Made by a program: the position numbers and the translations under genes | Notes under the pieces: model-generated | Database searches by the model: none | Told to the model about the DNA's origin: nothing | What the model saw: only the letters and a program-made list of their open reading frames with translations | Part shown: piece by piece, positions 17,732-25,648 of the stretch | Numbering within the stretch: the first letter of the stretch is position 1 | How the letters are laid out: each line of letters opens with the position of its first letter | Source of the DNA: Calothrix sp. PCC 7103 | GTDB lineage: Bacteria; Cyanobacteriota; Cyanobacteriia; Cyanobacteriales; Nostocaceae | Reading direction: 5' to 3' | Assembly: GCF_000331305.1 (NCBI RefSeq) | Contig: NZ_KB217478.1 | Span: forward strand, 4,204,575-4,268,574 | Length of the DNA: 64,000 nt

Positions 17732-19030
17732 GTGGAAGTACTTCTGCGCTTGGATGCCAAGATACGTAATTACATGCTGATTTTATTCGCAGCGGGTTTA
17801 CTATTTTGGTCGAGTATTGGAGCGTTGCTATCAACGCTTCCGCTTTATATTGAGGATTTAGGGGGTTCTAAACAGGAAGTTGGCATTGTCATGGGTAGCT
17901 TTGCTGTTGGGTTGTTAATATTTCGTCCTCAACTGGGAGAGTTAGCAGACCGACGTAACCGTAAAATTGTTTTGATTATTGGCGCCTTAGTTGCAGCTAT
18001 TGCACCATTGGGTTATCAAGTATTTACATCAATACCTGGACTTATTGCACTACGAGCGTTTCATGGGATTAGTATTGCAGCTTTTACTACAGCATACGCA
18101 GCACTAGTTTCCGATATAGCTCCGGCAGAAAATCGCGGTGAAGTTTTGGGCTATATGACTTTGACTGGGGCAACTGGTTTAGCACTTGGGCCAGCAATTG
18201 GTACCTATATTCAAGAAAATGCTAGTTACACATTATTATTTAATACTACTGCTATTTTAGGTTTACTCTCGCTTTTATTTGTACTGCCAATCGAAAGCTT
18301 TCCAGTATCGCAAGATGTGAGTGAAGATAATCGCGACGAAACTATTTGGCAAATTTACAAAAGTCCAAGGGTGCGGGTTCCAGCGCTAACTATGTTGCTA
18401 ATTGGGTTAGCGGTGGGTACGTTAAATACTTTTATTCCATTATTTATTAAATCTATACATGTTGATTTTGATTGCGGTTTGTTTTATACAATTGCAGCGG
18501 TATCAAGTTTAGTATCGCGGTTTTTTACTAGTGGTGGTAGTGACCGAATTGGTAGGGGTATATTTGTAACTCTTGGTTTAATTGCTTATACGCTCTCGAT
18601 GTTACTCCTATGGCAAGCAAACAACGATTTGTCATTTTTTTTGTCAGCAATACTTGAAGGCGCCGGGGGTGGCACATTTCTTTCGACAATGGATGTAGTT
18701 ATAGCCGACCGTTCACTTCCTACTGAACGCGGACGAATATTTGCTCTATGTGTAGTGGGGTTTGACTTAGGTATTGCAATTGCTGGCCCACTTGGAGGTT
18801 CGATTGCCGAACAAGTCGGTTATCATAATATGTTTGGTATTGCAGGCGCCTTAACTTTCTTAGCCATTATAATTTTCCTAACGTTATCAAACAAAAATCT
18901 AATTAACTCATTACGCTTTGCCTTTGGACGTAGTGATGATGACTTTGCTTATAGTACATTTGTAGTTCTGGCGCCGGATTTTGACAATAGCGAAAATTAT
19001 ACCGCACTATCTGGTATTACAGCAGAGTAG
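17732..19030 (+). CDS. MFS transporter
   Basis: 432 aa from GTG 17732, with AGGA about 9 nt upstream. Twelve hydrophobic segments are visible. The loop 2-3 signature GELADRRNRKIV (the G-x-x-x-D-R-x-x-R/K motif) and its half-repeat SDRIGRGIF in the second half identify a major facilitator. ALGPAIGTYI in helix 5 resembles the motif C of drug/H+ antiporters, so export is likely. Substrate unknown. The last 45 residues are cytoplasmic. Convergent with the restriction-endonuclease gene. Confidence 0.9.
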   Translation: MEVLLRLDAKIRNYMLILFAAGLLFWSSIGALLSTLPLYIEDLGGSKQEVGIVMGSFAVGLLIFRPQLGELADRRNRKIVLIIGALVAAIAPLGYQVFTSIPGLIALRAFHGISIAAFTTAYAALVSDIAPAENRGEVLGYMTLTGATGLALGPAIGTYIQENASYTLLFNTTAILGLLSLLFVLPIESFPVSQDVSEDNRDETIWQIYKSPRVRVPALTMLLIGLAVGTLNTFIPLFIKSIHVDFDCGLFYTIAAVSSLVSRFFTSGGSDRIGRGIFVTLGLIAYTLSMLLLWQANNDLSFFLSAILEGAGGGTFLSTMDVVIADRSLPTERGRIFALCVVGFDLGIAIAGPLGGSIAEQVGYHNMFGIAGALTFLAIIIFLTLSNKNLINSLRFAFGRSDDDFAYSTFVVLAPDFDNSENYTALSGITAE

Positions 19031-19124
19031 TTGCAAAATAAAATTAGAAACGGATAGTTGATTTTAAAGAATTAGACTTGTTTTATAACGAGTAACTCAT
19101 CCGTTACATCAGTTTAATCCGTTG

Positions 19125-20051
19125 CTAAAGCTGCTGTCTAATAATTTCAGCAAGTAACCCACTAGAAGCCATATTCAAATTTAATGTATAGTCAATATAA
19201 TTAAAAGTTTCTTCCAAAGGTTTTAAAGTACTCTTCCAACCTAAACCATCAGTAATCCAAATAAATTTGTGATTTTGCGCCGTTAAAAAATCATACAAAC
19301 CCTTATATTCACCTGCGGTGGCTTTCAACTTAGAACCACCTCCACCATAGAAATTGACTTCAATTAAATAAATTAATTCTTGATTATTAATTGCAAAATC
19401 AAATCTTCTGCTTGATTTATCTACTTCAACAATAATATCCCATTCAGCCAAAATCTTCTCAGCAGTAGCTTGTTTAATATATGTAAAATTACTCGCGTTA
19501 CAAATAGACTTTACTAACTCTTCAACGATAATTTCCATCGTATCTCCAGCACGATTTTTTCTACCGTTACTATCTAGTCCCACCTCAATTCCTAATACAT
19601 AATCTGGAATACTCTTAATAGTACGGTTCTCAAATAGTTCCAGCACCCCAGTTTCTCTGACAAACTCTACTGCTGCATCAATATTTTCTGGAAATAAAAG
19701 ACTTTGATCACTAAAATTAAACCCTTGATATTGAAAATTTTTTTCTGTAAAGCTAGTTAGAATTCTAAAACTTTTTGTTCGACAAGCTATTAAAATTGGA
19801 ATTGCGCTGTAAATACCTGGATAAGTTTGTAATAGTTCTCTAAACTCTTGCTCTATATTATTTTTTCCAATTAAATAATTTAGAGTATTCAAATGAATTT
19901 CAACGCTTTTAAAATTGGATAGGACTTTTTGCCAATTAACAAAATAGTCCCATATTGTTATAGAGTCAGTCAAAGTATTTTTCAAATGCTTAAATACATC
20001 TTTGGTAGCAGCACTTCCCAAAAAATCATGAAATACCTGACTATTTTTCAT
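19125..20051 (-). CDS. DpnII-family type II restriction endonuclease (GATC)
   Basis: 308 aa. Several blocks align by eye with R.DpnII/MboI-type enzymes that cut GATC: GIEVGLDSNGRKNRAGDTME, then RRFDFAIN, YLIEVNFYGGGGSKL and FIWITDGLGW, in the same order and at the same spacing. The gene starts 51 bp downstream of the Dam-type methylase gene on the same strand, the normal partner arrangement. The frame is intact, so an active enzyme is plausible. It contains one of the window's ten GATC sites (19706). Specificity is inferred from the family and supported by the near-absence of GATC here. Confidence 0.88.
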   Translation of the reverse strand: MKNSQVFHDFLGSAATKDVFKHLKNTLTDSITIWDYFVNWQKVLSNFKSVEIHLNTLNYLIGKNNIEQEFRELLQTYPGIYSAIPILIACRTKSFRILTSFTEKNFQYQGFNFSDQSLLFPENIDAAVEFVRETGVLELFENRTIKSIPDYVLGIEVGLDSNGRKNRAGDTMEIIVEELVKSICNASNFTYIKQATAEKILAEWDIIVEVDKSSRRFDFAINNQELIYLIEVNFYGGGGSKLKATAGEYKGLYDFLTAQNHKFIWITDGLGWKSTLKPLEETFNYIDYTLNLNMASSGLLAEIIRQQL

Positions 20052-20102
20052 ACCTAACCTGCGAATGACTTCGTAATAAGCAATTCAGTGCTTCCTACAA
20101 GC

Positions 20103-21146
20103 TTAATAATTCATAATTAGTAACTCATTAATCTGACCACGCTTAGAAGCATTACAATTAATCTTCCGCGCAGCTCTGACTCTCTCAATCCTATACTTAT
20201 CATAAGCATCTTCAAAAAAATTATCATTAACATCCTCGTTTTTTGGGTCTGAATTACTCAATAATAGATCTGCGCCTTTACCATCCAACTCAGCAAAAAA
20301 GTTTCTCAACCTTAACTGCTCACTATCATGCCATATATTTTGAGAATAACCAGTAAAATTAGCGGTACTGCTTATAGGTCGGTAAGGAGGGTCAAAATAT
20401 ACAAAAGTCTTATCATCAACAAAATCTTTACACTTCGTAAAATCTCCCAACTCAATACGAGTTTTTTGCAGCACTAAAGAAATAGCCTTCAAATTATCGA
20501 CATTACAAATTAAAGGCTTTTTATACTTGCCGCAAGGAACATTAAACTCACCTCTAGAATTAACTCTAAACAAGCCATTAAAACAAGTACGGTTTAAAAA
20601 AATAATCTGAGCCGCACGCTCTACCCAATTACTACTAAATACACTAAAATCAATAGTTCTTCGCTTTGAATTAAATGATTGCCGCACATAATAAAAATAT
20701 TGGCTTTTTTCCATATCAGACATAGACCAATACTTAGATTGAATCTTTGATAACGCATCAATCAACGCATACACATCAAACTTAATAGTTTTATAGGCAA
20801 GTATTAATTCAGGATTAACATCATAAATAAAAAACTCATCAATACTCGACTCATAACCCGAAGAAGCAAGATAGAAAAACATTGCCCCTCCTCCCACAAA
20901 TGGCTCAACATACCTTTTGATTGAACCATTCAACAAGCCTTGCGGCAAATATCTACTACTTATTTGTTCCAGAAGCTGACCCTTGCCTCCTGCCCATTTT
21001 AAAAACGGTTTTGCTGGAGCCTGGTTTGCTGTATAAACATTGTAATTAGAAGGCGCCTCAAATACACCTCGCTTTGCCACACCTTTTTGCAAAGCTAAAT
21101 GAGTTCCTACTTTCACATCATAGTTGTTACGTACTATATAAGCCAT
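20103..21146 (-). CDS. Dam/DpnM-type N6-adenine DNA methyltransferase
   Basis: 347 aa, D12-class adenine methylase. FLKWAGGKGQLLEQ (residues 48-61) is the SAM-binding FxGG block, VEPFVGGGAMFFYL follows, and DPPYRPIS (D252) is the catalytic motif IV. These and the restriction partner point to GATC. There is a non-conserved N-terminal extension of about 45 residues compared with Dam or M.DpnII, so the true start might be internal, although no good internal ATG is present. It protects host GATC sites. It holds one GATC (20267). Unlike the Streptococcus DpnII locus, no second (DpnA-like) methylase is seen. Confidence 0.9.
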   Translation of the reverse strand: MAYIVRNNYDVKVGTHLALQKGVAKRGVFEAPSNYNVYTANQAPAKPFLKWAGGKGQLLEQISSRYLPQGLLNGSIKRYVEPFVGGGAMFFYLASSGYESSIDEFFIYDVNPELILAYKTIKFDVYALIDALSKIQSKYWSMSDMEKSQYFYYVRQSFNSKRRTIDFSVFSSNWVERAAQIIFLNRTCFNGLFRVNSRGEFNVPCGKYKKPLICNVDNLKAISLVLQKTRIELGDFTKCKDFVDDKTFVYFDPPYRPISSTANFTGYSQNIWHDSEQLRLRNFFAELDGKGADLLLSNSDPKNEDVNDNFFEDAYDKYRIERVRAARKINCNASKRGQINELLIMNY

Positions 21147-21386
21147 TAATTTATGATGAATCTAGTTTAGTACTATCGTACTTTAAAAAACGAAAAAAGA
21201 ATACTTGTTCTACTTTACTCCAAAGAATAAAATTGCAAAACAAAACAGTGTAATATCTTACCCGTTTTTACCACTAGCCAACCCAAATCCAGGCAATACA
21301 GACACCTTATTGTCAAAAAAATGACTTACATTACTGACATAATGCCCTAAACTAAAACAAACAAATATTAGCCGTAAGGCACCAAC

Positions 21387-21749
21387 TTAACTAACTTTAA
21401 TCTCCGAACCCGATAACTCAATCGAAGAAGCAAGTCTATCCATAACAACACGACCAATAACCGCCACATCAGACAATGGCATCACCTTAATTTGCTTAAC
21501 AATCTGATTCAAATCTGAAGAATTAGATTGTGGCTTAATCCCCAAATAATTTAAAAGCTCCTCAATTGTGTAACCCGCTCTATCAGCAATATTTGCCAGG
21601 TTAAGAACATCCGGAATTGACTCGCCTTTCTCCCACAGCTGCACCGTTGTATAAGACACACCAAGTAATTTTGCAAACGCTCTTTGGCTCATGGAATCAC
21701 GAGCCGTTTTAACAACTTCACCTAATTTCTTCCGCGCTTCTAAATCCAC
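21387..21749 (-). CDS. XRE-family regulator, paralogue 1
   Basis: 120 aa. N-terminal lambda-repressor-type HTH (MSQRAFAKLLGVSYTTVQLWEKGESIPD, residues about 19-46) is followed by a conserved tail, YTIEELLNYLGIKP, and IVKQIKVMPLSDVA. It is closely similar to the gene at 23863-24225 and more distantly to that at 21867-22226. It lies upstream of the GATC methylase on the same strand, a possible controller of the restriction system (inference). Confidence 0.85.
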   Translation of the reverse strand: MDLEARKKLGEVVKTARDSMSQRAFAKLLGVSYTTVQLWEKGESIPDVLNLANIADRAGYTIEELLNYLGIKPQSNSSDLNQIVKQIKVMPLSDVAVIGRVVMDRLASSIELSGSEIKVS

Positions 21750-21866
21750 TTCTGTAATATTCTTCTAACCTACAGACCAGAATATTTTAGCCTGGAAAAC
21801 CTAAACATTAAACTTGTATGTGAATAATTCCAGTGATTGTAGAGTATACAGCGATTATTTATACCG

Positions 21867-22226
21867 CTAACTAGCTTTTGGCTCCTCCAAAGATTCAACA
21901 GCAGCAGCCAACCGACTGGCGCCTGCCTGAACAATCTGAGCCACTTGAGATAAAGGCATATGATTAATTTGCCTCAAAATCAAACTCAAATCAGAAGCTT
22001 GTTGTATTGGCTTACCTTCTATGGAAGAGAGTAATTGTTCAATAGAGTAACCAGCGTGCGCTGCAATATGAGCTAAATTCTCGGTATCTGGGACTTTTAA
22101 ACCTTTTTCCCACATGTTAACAGCTGTAGCAGAAACTCCCAAAAGCTTACCAAAAGCTCGCTGACTCATAGAACCACGAGCCTGCTTAATAATATCAACT
22201 AGTTTTTTTCTGCTTTCGTCATTCAC
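21867..22226 (-). CDS. XRE-family regulator, paralogue 2
   Basis: 119 aa with the same architecture as its neighbours: HTH MSQRAFGKLLGVSATAVNMW at about residues 19-38, then YSIEQLL and LILRQINHMPLSQVAQIV. It is the most diverged of the three paralogues. Divergent from the hypothetical gene at 22409; their shared 180-bp spacer carries inverted copies of actttagttg that could be its operators. The 117-bp spacing to paralogue 1 suggests tandem duplication. Confidence 0.83.
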   Translation of the reverse strand: MNDESRKKLVDIIKQARGSMSQRAFGKLLGVSATAVNMWEKGLKVPDTENLAHIAAHAGYSIEQLLSSIEGKPIQQASDLSLILRQINHMPLSQVAQIVQAGASRLAAAVESLEEPKAS

Positions 22227-22256
22227 TGGCGTTTTAACTACTCCACTGTCGTTATA

Positions 22257-22351
22257 ACTTTAGTTGTCATATTACAACTTTACTTTCATATTGACAGACT
22301 TGCATACTAGCGGTAAATTAAATCTAAAGTTTGAATTATTCCAACTAAAGT
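22257..22351. promoter_or_regulatory. candidate XRE operator pair
   Basis: actttagttg at 22257-22266 and its exact inverse caactaaagt at 22342-22351, with a partial third copy (caacttta) at about 22275, sit in the divergent spacer between the XRE gene (start 22226) and the gene starting at 22409. The symmetry and placement fit binding sites of a dimeric HTH regulator. No binding data exist; this is an inference from position and symmetry. Confidence 0.4.
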
Positions 22352-22408
22352 AAACATAACTTGTTCTTTAGACGTACTTACCAATACGCAGTCAGAGGTG
22401 CATCCAAA

Positions 22409-22867
22409 ATGGCTCGACGACTATACAATCGAAACCGCAAAAGGGTTACAGGGTTTATTACAGCTGGTAAAATTACACCACATGTTTGGCGCCTGCGTGA
22501 AGCTGACATAATAGAAGCACTTAACGCACAAGGCTGCAACGCGAAGAAAATCAAGAAAATCTCTTATCTTAAGCACCAAGTATCTATTTCTTACTGGGAC
22601 AAAAACGGTGGAGTATGTAGTGGATTTTTCAGCTATCGAATATTCGCACGCTGGCAATTTGCAGTGCAAAGGTTAGTCCACAACTGTGGAAATACAAGAG
22701 ACTTACAGAATTTAAAAAATTTCATCGAGTATGAGTTTGCCCACTATCCCTACCTTTGGGAGATACAAGAAGCTATTGAGAGTACTCTAGAGCTTTGTGC
22801 TTCTGAACTAGCAGCACTTGAAAGCTACAAACGAAACAGTCATCCAGAACTAGTAGGCGTTTCCTAG
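22409..22867 (+). CDS. hypothetical protein in the defence-like island
   Basis: 152 aa from ATG 22409 (MARRLYNRNRKRV); sixteen further codons are open upstream. Basic N-terminus, one middle stretch (HQVSISYWDKNGGVCSGFFSYRIFARWQFAVQRL), and an acidic helical C-terminus. No known domain recognised. Divergent from XRE paralogue 2, so it may be its regulatory target. Confidence 0.55.
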   Translation: MARRLYNRNRKRVTGFITAGKITPHVWRLREADIIEALNAQGCNAKKIKKISYLKHQVSISYWDKNGGVCSGFFSYRIFARWQFAVQRLVHNCGNTRDLQNLKNFIEYEFAHYPYLWEIQEAIESTLELCASELAALESYKRNSHPELVGVS

Positions 22868-22974
22868 AGCAATGGACGAATTGATGTTACGACTTCACAG
22901 CAAAATTTTAGAATTTCGAGCAAAATATAGATAAGATACATACTCTAACTAAAAAATCTTATCTGGATACGCAA

Positions 22975-23163
22975 ATGAGTCCAACAAAAGAAAAAATACA
23001 ATCCTTGTTAAATCAATTGCCCGATGATTGTTCTATTGAAGATGTTCAATATCACTTGTACGTGATAGAGAAAATTAACAATGGATTGAAAGCTGCTGAG
23101 ACACAAGGTACTATTTCGCAAAAAGAAGCAGAGCAACGTTTAAGCAAATGGCTTATCTCGTAG
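22975..23163 (+). CDS. orphan type II antitoxin (RelB/ParD-like)
   Basis: 62 aa: a helical protein, EKIQSLLNQLPDDCSIEDVQYHLYVIEKI... SQKEAEQRLSKWL. The pattern matches small cyanobacterial antitoxins that precede a RelE/ParE toxin (LPDDCSxEDVxYxLYVxxKIxxGL). Its stop overlaps the start of a broken toxin reading frame, so it is an antitoxin without its functional partner. Confidence 0.65.
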   Translation: MSPTKEKIQSLLNQLPDDCSIEDVQYHLYVIEKINNGLKAAETQGTISQKEAEQRLSKWLIS

Positions 23164-23207
23164 TTTGGGCGCCTAAAGCCGTGCGAAAAATCAAGCTTGT
23201 TGTATAG
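23148..23207 (+). pseudogene. RelE/ParE toxin fragment (19 codons)
   Basis: ATG 23148 overlaps the antitoxin's last codons in the -1 frame, as in coupled toxin-antitoxin pairs. It reads MAYLVVWAPKAVRKIKLVV and stops at TAG 23205-23207. The opening resembles RelE/ParE toxins (MAYxVVWxPxAxxD...), but about 80 residues are missing. The remnant shows the pair has lost its toxin. Confidence 0.6.
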
Positions 23208-23256
23208 GTAAGTCCACAAAGATAAAATATAAAGTACTGCTGAATACAAAGTAAAA

Positions 23257-23460
23257 ATGCTAAAAACAGTTTGGGCTACTGTCCGACAAGGAAAAATTGA
23301 ATTATTGGAATCAACAGAGCTTCCTGAAGGGGCAAAAGTGCTAGTAACACTCTTACCTGACGATGAAACTGATTTCTGGCTTCAAACAAGCCAAGTCTCA
23401 CTTGATGCAGTGTGGGATAACACTGAGGATGATGTATATGCCCAGCTACTCGAAAAATGA
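23257..23460 (+). CDS. MazE/AbrB-like antitoxin
   Basis: 67 aa. The N-terminal beta strands KTVWATVRQGKIELLESTELPEGAKVLV are like those of cyanobacterial AbrB/MazE-type antitoxins. The acidic C-terminal tail (WDNTEDDVYAQLLEK) would wrap the toxin. It overlaps the toxin start by 23 nt, giving translational coupling. It would neutralise the MazF-like toxin and autoregulate the pair. Confidence 0.75.
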   Translation: MLKTVWATVRQGKIELLESTELPEGAKVLVTLLPDDETDFWLQTSQVSLDAVWDNTEDDVYAQLLEK

Positions 23461-23770
23461 CATTATCTTGGTGCGGTATCCTTTTTCAGATTTATCTAGT
23501 TCAAAGGTAAGACCTGCGGTTGTTGTCAATGCACCACATATTTCCCAAGATTTATTTATCACTCCGCTTACAAGTAAAACAGAATCGCTGCTTGTAGGTG
23601 AATTCGTACTTTCTGAGTGGTCAGCAGCAGGACTCAATGTCCCAACAGCAGTCAAACGTGGTTTGTATACAGTAAATAAGAGTTTGGTTGTCACAATTAT
23701 TGGAAAGTTGCTTGACCCTGACATTGAACAGCTAGAACGCTCACTCCGAGATTGGTTGGGATTAAATTAA
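23438..23770 (+). CDS. MazF/PemK-like toxin
   Basis: 110 aa from ATG 23438 (MPSYSKNDIILVRYPFSDLS). DIILVRYPFSD, KVRPAVVVN and LFITPLTSKTES are conserved blocks of the MazF/PemK endoribonuclease fold. The length is normal and the frame intact. An antitoxin overlaps it upstream, so the pair looks functional. It would cleave mRNA when the antitoxin is lost. Convergent with XRE paralogue 3. Confidence 0.85.
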   Translation: MPSYSKNDIILVRYPFSDLSSSKVRPAVVVNAPHISQDLFITPLTSKTESLLVGEFVLSEWSAAGLNVPTAVKRGLYTVNKSLVVTIIGKLLDPDIEQLERSLRDWLGLN

Positions 23771-23862
23771 GCGCACGGAACCAACCTACCACTGTAAATA
23801 CCTTTTCTTACTTACTTGATGTAATTTGTTTTTTTACTGCAAAATTTGAGAAACCTTATACG

Positions 23863-24225
23863 TTAACTAGCCTTAACCTCTTCACCCAAAGCAGCCGCAG
23901 CATCAGCAAATCTTTCAGCAGTAGCTTTGGCAATTACTGCTACCTCTGATAAAGGCATCACCTTTATTTGTTTAAGAATTTGGTTTACATCTGAAGTCTC
24001 GGATTGCGGTTTAACACCAAGATAGTTCAAAAGTTCTTCAATCGTGTAACCTGCCCTATCAGCAATATTAGCTAAATTCTCAATATCTGGTACAGATTCT
24101 CCTTTTTCCCATGCCTGCACCGTAGTATAAGAAACACCCAAAAGCGTAGCAAAAGCTCGTTGACTCATCGAAGCGCGAGCCTTTTTTGCTATTTCACCTA
24201 GTTTCTTTCTAGCTTCTGGATTCAC
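23863..24225 (-). CDS. XRE-family regulator, paralogue 3
   Basis: 120 aa, very similar to the product of 21387-21749: HTH MSQRAFATLLGVSYTTVQAW, then YTIEELLNYLGVKP and ILKQIKVMPLSEVAVIAK. The pair probably arose by recent duplication, with a toxin-antitoxin stretch now between them. Immediately downstream of a broken AAA ATPase on the same strand. Targets unknown. Confidence 0.85.
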   Translation of the reverse strand: MNPEARKKLGEIAKKARASMSQRAFATLLGVSYTTVQAWEKGESVPDIENLANIADRAGYTIEELLNYLGVKPQSETSDVNQILKQIKVMPLSEVAVIAKATAERFADAAAALGEEVKAS

Positions 24226-24249
24226 TGCTTTAGTTTTATTGCGAGCTAA

Positions 24250-25391
24250 CTAATTTATTGTATCGTACATATGAATAATTTCAGTTTCGCTATACACTTG
24301 CTTGTTAGTTTGCGAAGCTTGTTTTACACAAAAGATTTTTGAGTAAGCTTGGCGAACTTGTTCAGCTTCGACAAACTCGATTTTACCTTTAAAGAGTTTT
24401 CCTATACTTTTCTGAATACCTGTTAAACTGTCTTCATTCTCAACAAGTCCCATATATCCAAATAATACTACACGAGTAGTGTCTTTTAATTTATCGATTA
24501 TTTCTACCCAAGGTTCCAAGTAAGTATCTAAGTCATGCTCATCAATTATTTTTGATTCTCTCATAACTTCAATTTGTTGTAAATAATCTAAAAATCTATC
24601 AAAATTGTCTCTAATAGCCGCTTCGATAAATTGAGGGACATTTTTTAAAGGAGTATCAGGATTTCCGTTTTGCAAATTTTGATAATTTTTTTTGCCTTCC
24701 TTTATTGCTGCCTTGGAGTCTTGCTCGCTCAAAGCACTTATTAACTCTTTTTCCTCTACCGCTACAAATTTATTAATACTTTTACTTTCAGTTGGATATT
24801 GGCTATATTCAAGCAGTCGAGGAATGGAGGCAAAACCCAAAGCATTCGTATGTATATTATCTAAAGGCTCAAAATGGGTTCCTGGGTTTTGTCCTGAAGG
24901 GTTATAAACAGATACGGCGCCTTTTCCTGGTTCTTTATCATGAAATTTGTAATAGTAGAAGGGCTGGATGAAGATGATTCATGTAAATTTTCTCCGCTAT
25001 ATAGAAATTCTTCGGAAACACTAACTCTAGGTTTATTTTTATCAACGTAAATATTTAAATCAAGAATTCCGCTACTTCCAGCACTGCCATTCGGTGAAAT
25101 TTGTGAAAAACAATATGCAAATCTGACTACAGAAGGACTTGCTGCATTACCATCTAAAATTCTATTACTACCAATTTGGGCAACTGCATTCTCAAAACTG
25201 CTAACACCTCGGCTTTCGTCGGGAATAGTAATCAGGCTATTTTTTAAAAGTTTTAGGCAGTTGATAAAGTTGCTTTTGCCTGAACCGTTTGAACCGATAA
25301 ATATATTGAGTTTTTTTAGATTTACTTGTGTATCTAAAGATAAGTTTTTATAATTTTTGGTAGCTAGGAAGCGAAGAAGAGGTTGATTCAT
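24250..25391 (-). pseudogene. frameshifted and chimeric RecF-like AAA ATPase gene
   Basis: The 5' part (25391 to 24861) encodes MNQPLLRFLATKNYKNLSLD and Walker A GSNGSGKSNFINCL of a RecF/OLD-like AAA ATPase. Near 24945-24965 the protein match shifts by one frame: the expected FYYYKFHDKEPGKG continues in the other frame. That frame runs on as FEPLDNIHTNALGFASIPRLLEYS, then changes to a different helical protein (NFDRFLDYLQQIEVM... DTTRVVLFGYMGLVE, DUF4760-like) until 24250. Walker B and the D-loop are missing. I read it as a decayed defence ATPase joined by deletion to the end of another gene. Confidence 0.65.
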
Positions 25392-25554
25392 AGCACTTAA
25401 AAAAATTGCATATCATAAGTTTCTCACAATTTATTTCTATTATACAAAAAGTGTGAATCTTCACAAAAGTTTATAGAGGCGATACGTTTCGTAAGCTCGT
25501 CTAATTGAGGAATGGCGCCTAAATTTTTGTATTACAGCAAGCAGTGTATGGAAT

Positions 25555-25586
25555 GTTGGGTTCCGCAAAGCCTCCACCCAACCTAC
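25555..25586. repeat. 32-bp GTAGGTTGGGTGGAGG repeat, copy 2 (inverted)
   Basis: Exact reverse complement of the repeat at 13888-13919. It lies in the 257-bp spacer downstream of prfA together with the hairpin at 25598. Confidence 0.75.
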
Positions 25587-25597
25587 ATAAAATAATA

Positions 25598-25619
25598 GAA
25601 CAGGCAGGGATGCCTGTTC
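25598..25619 (-). terminator. hairpin downstream of prfA
   Basis: Perfect 9-bp stem gaacaggca/tgcctgttc with a 4-nt loop (ggga), 30 bp beyond the prfA stop on the minus strand. It could end the long ribosomal transcript, but it also matches the dispersed GGCA/TGCC hairpin family and has no strong U-tract. Confidence 0.45.
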
Positions 25620-25648
25620 CACAAGATAAGTAATTAATTGCACAATGA

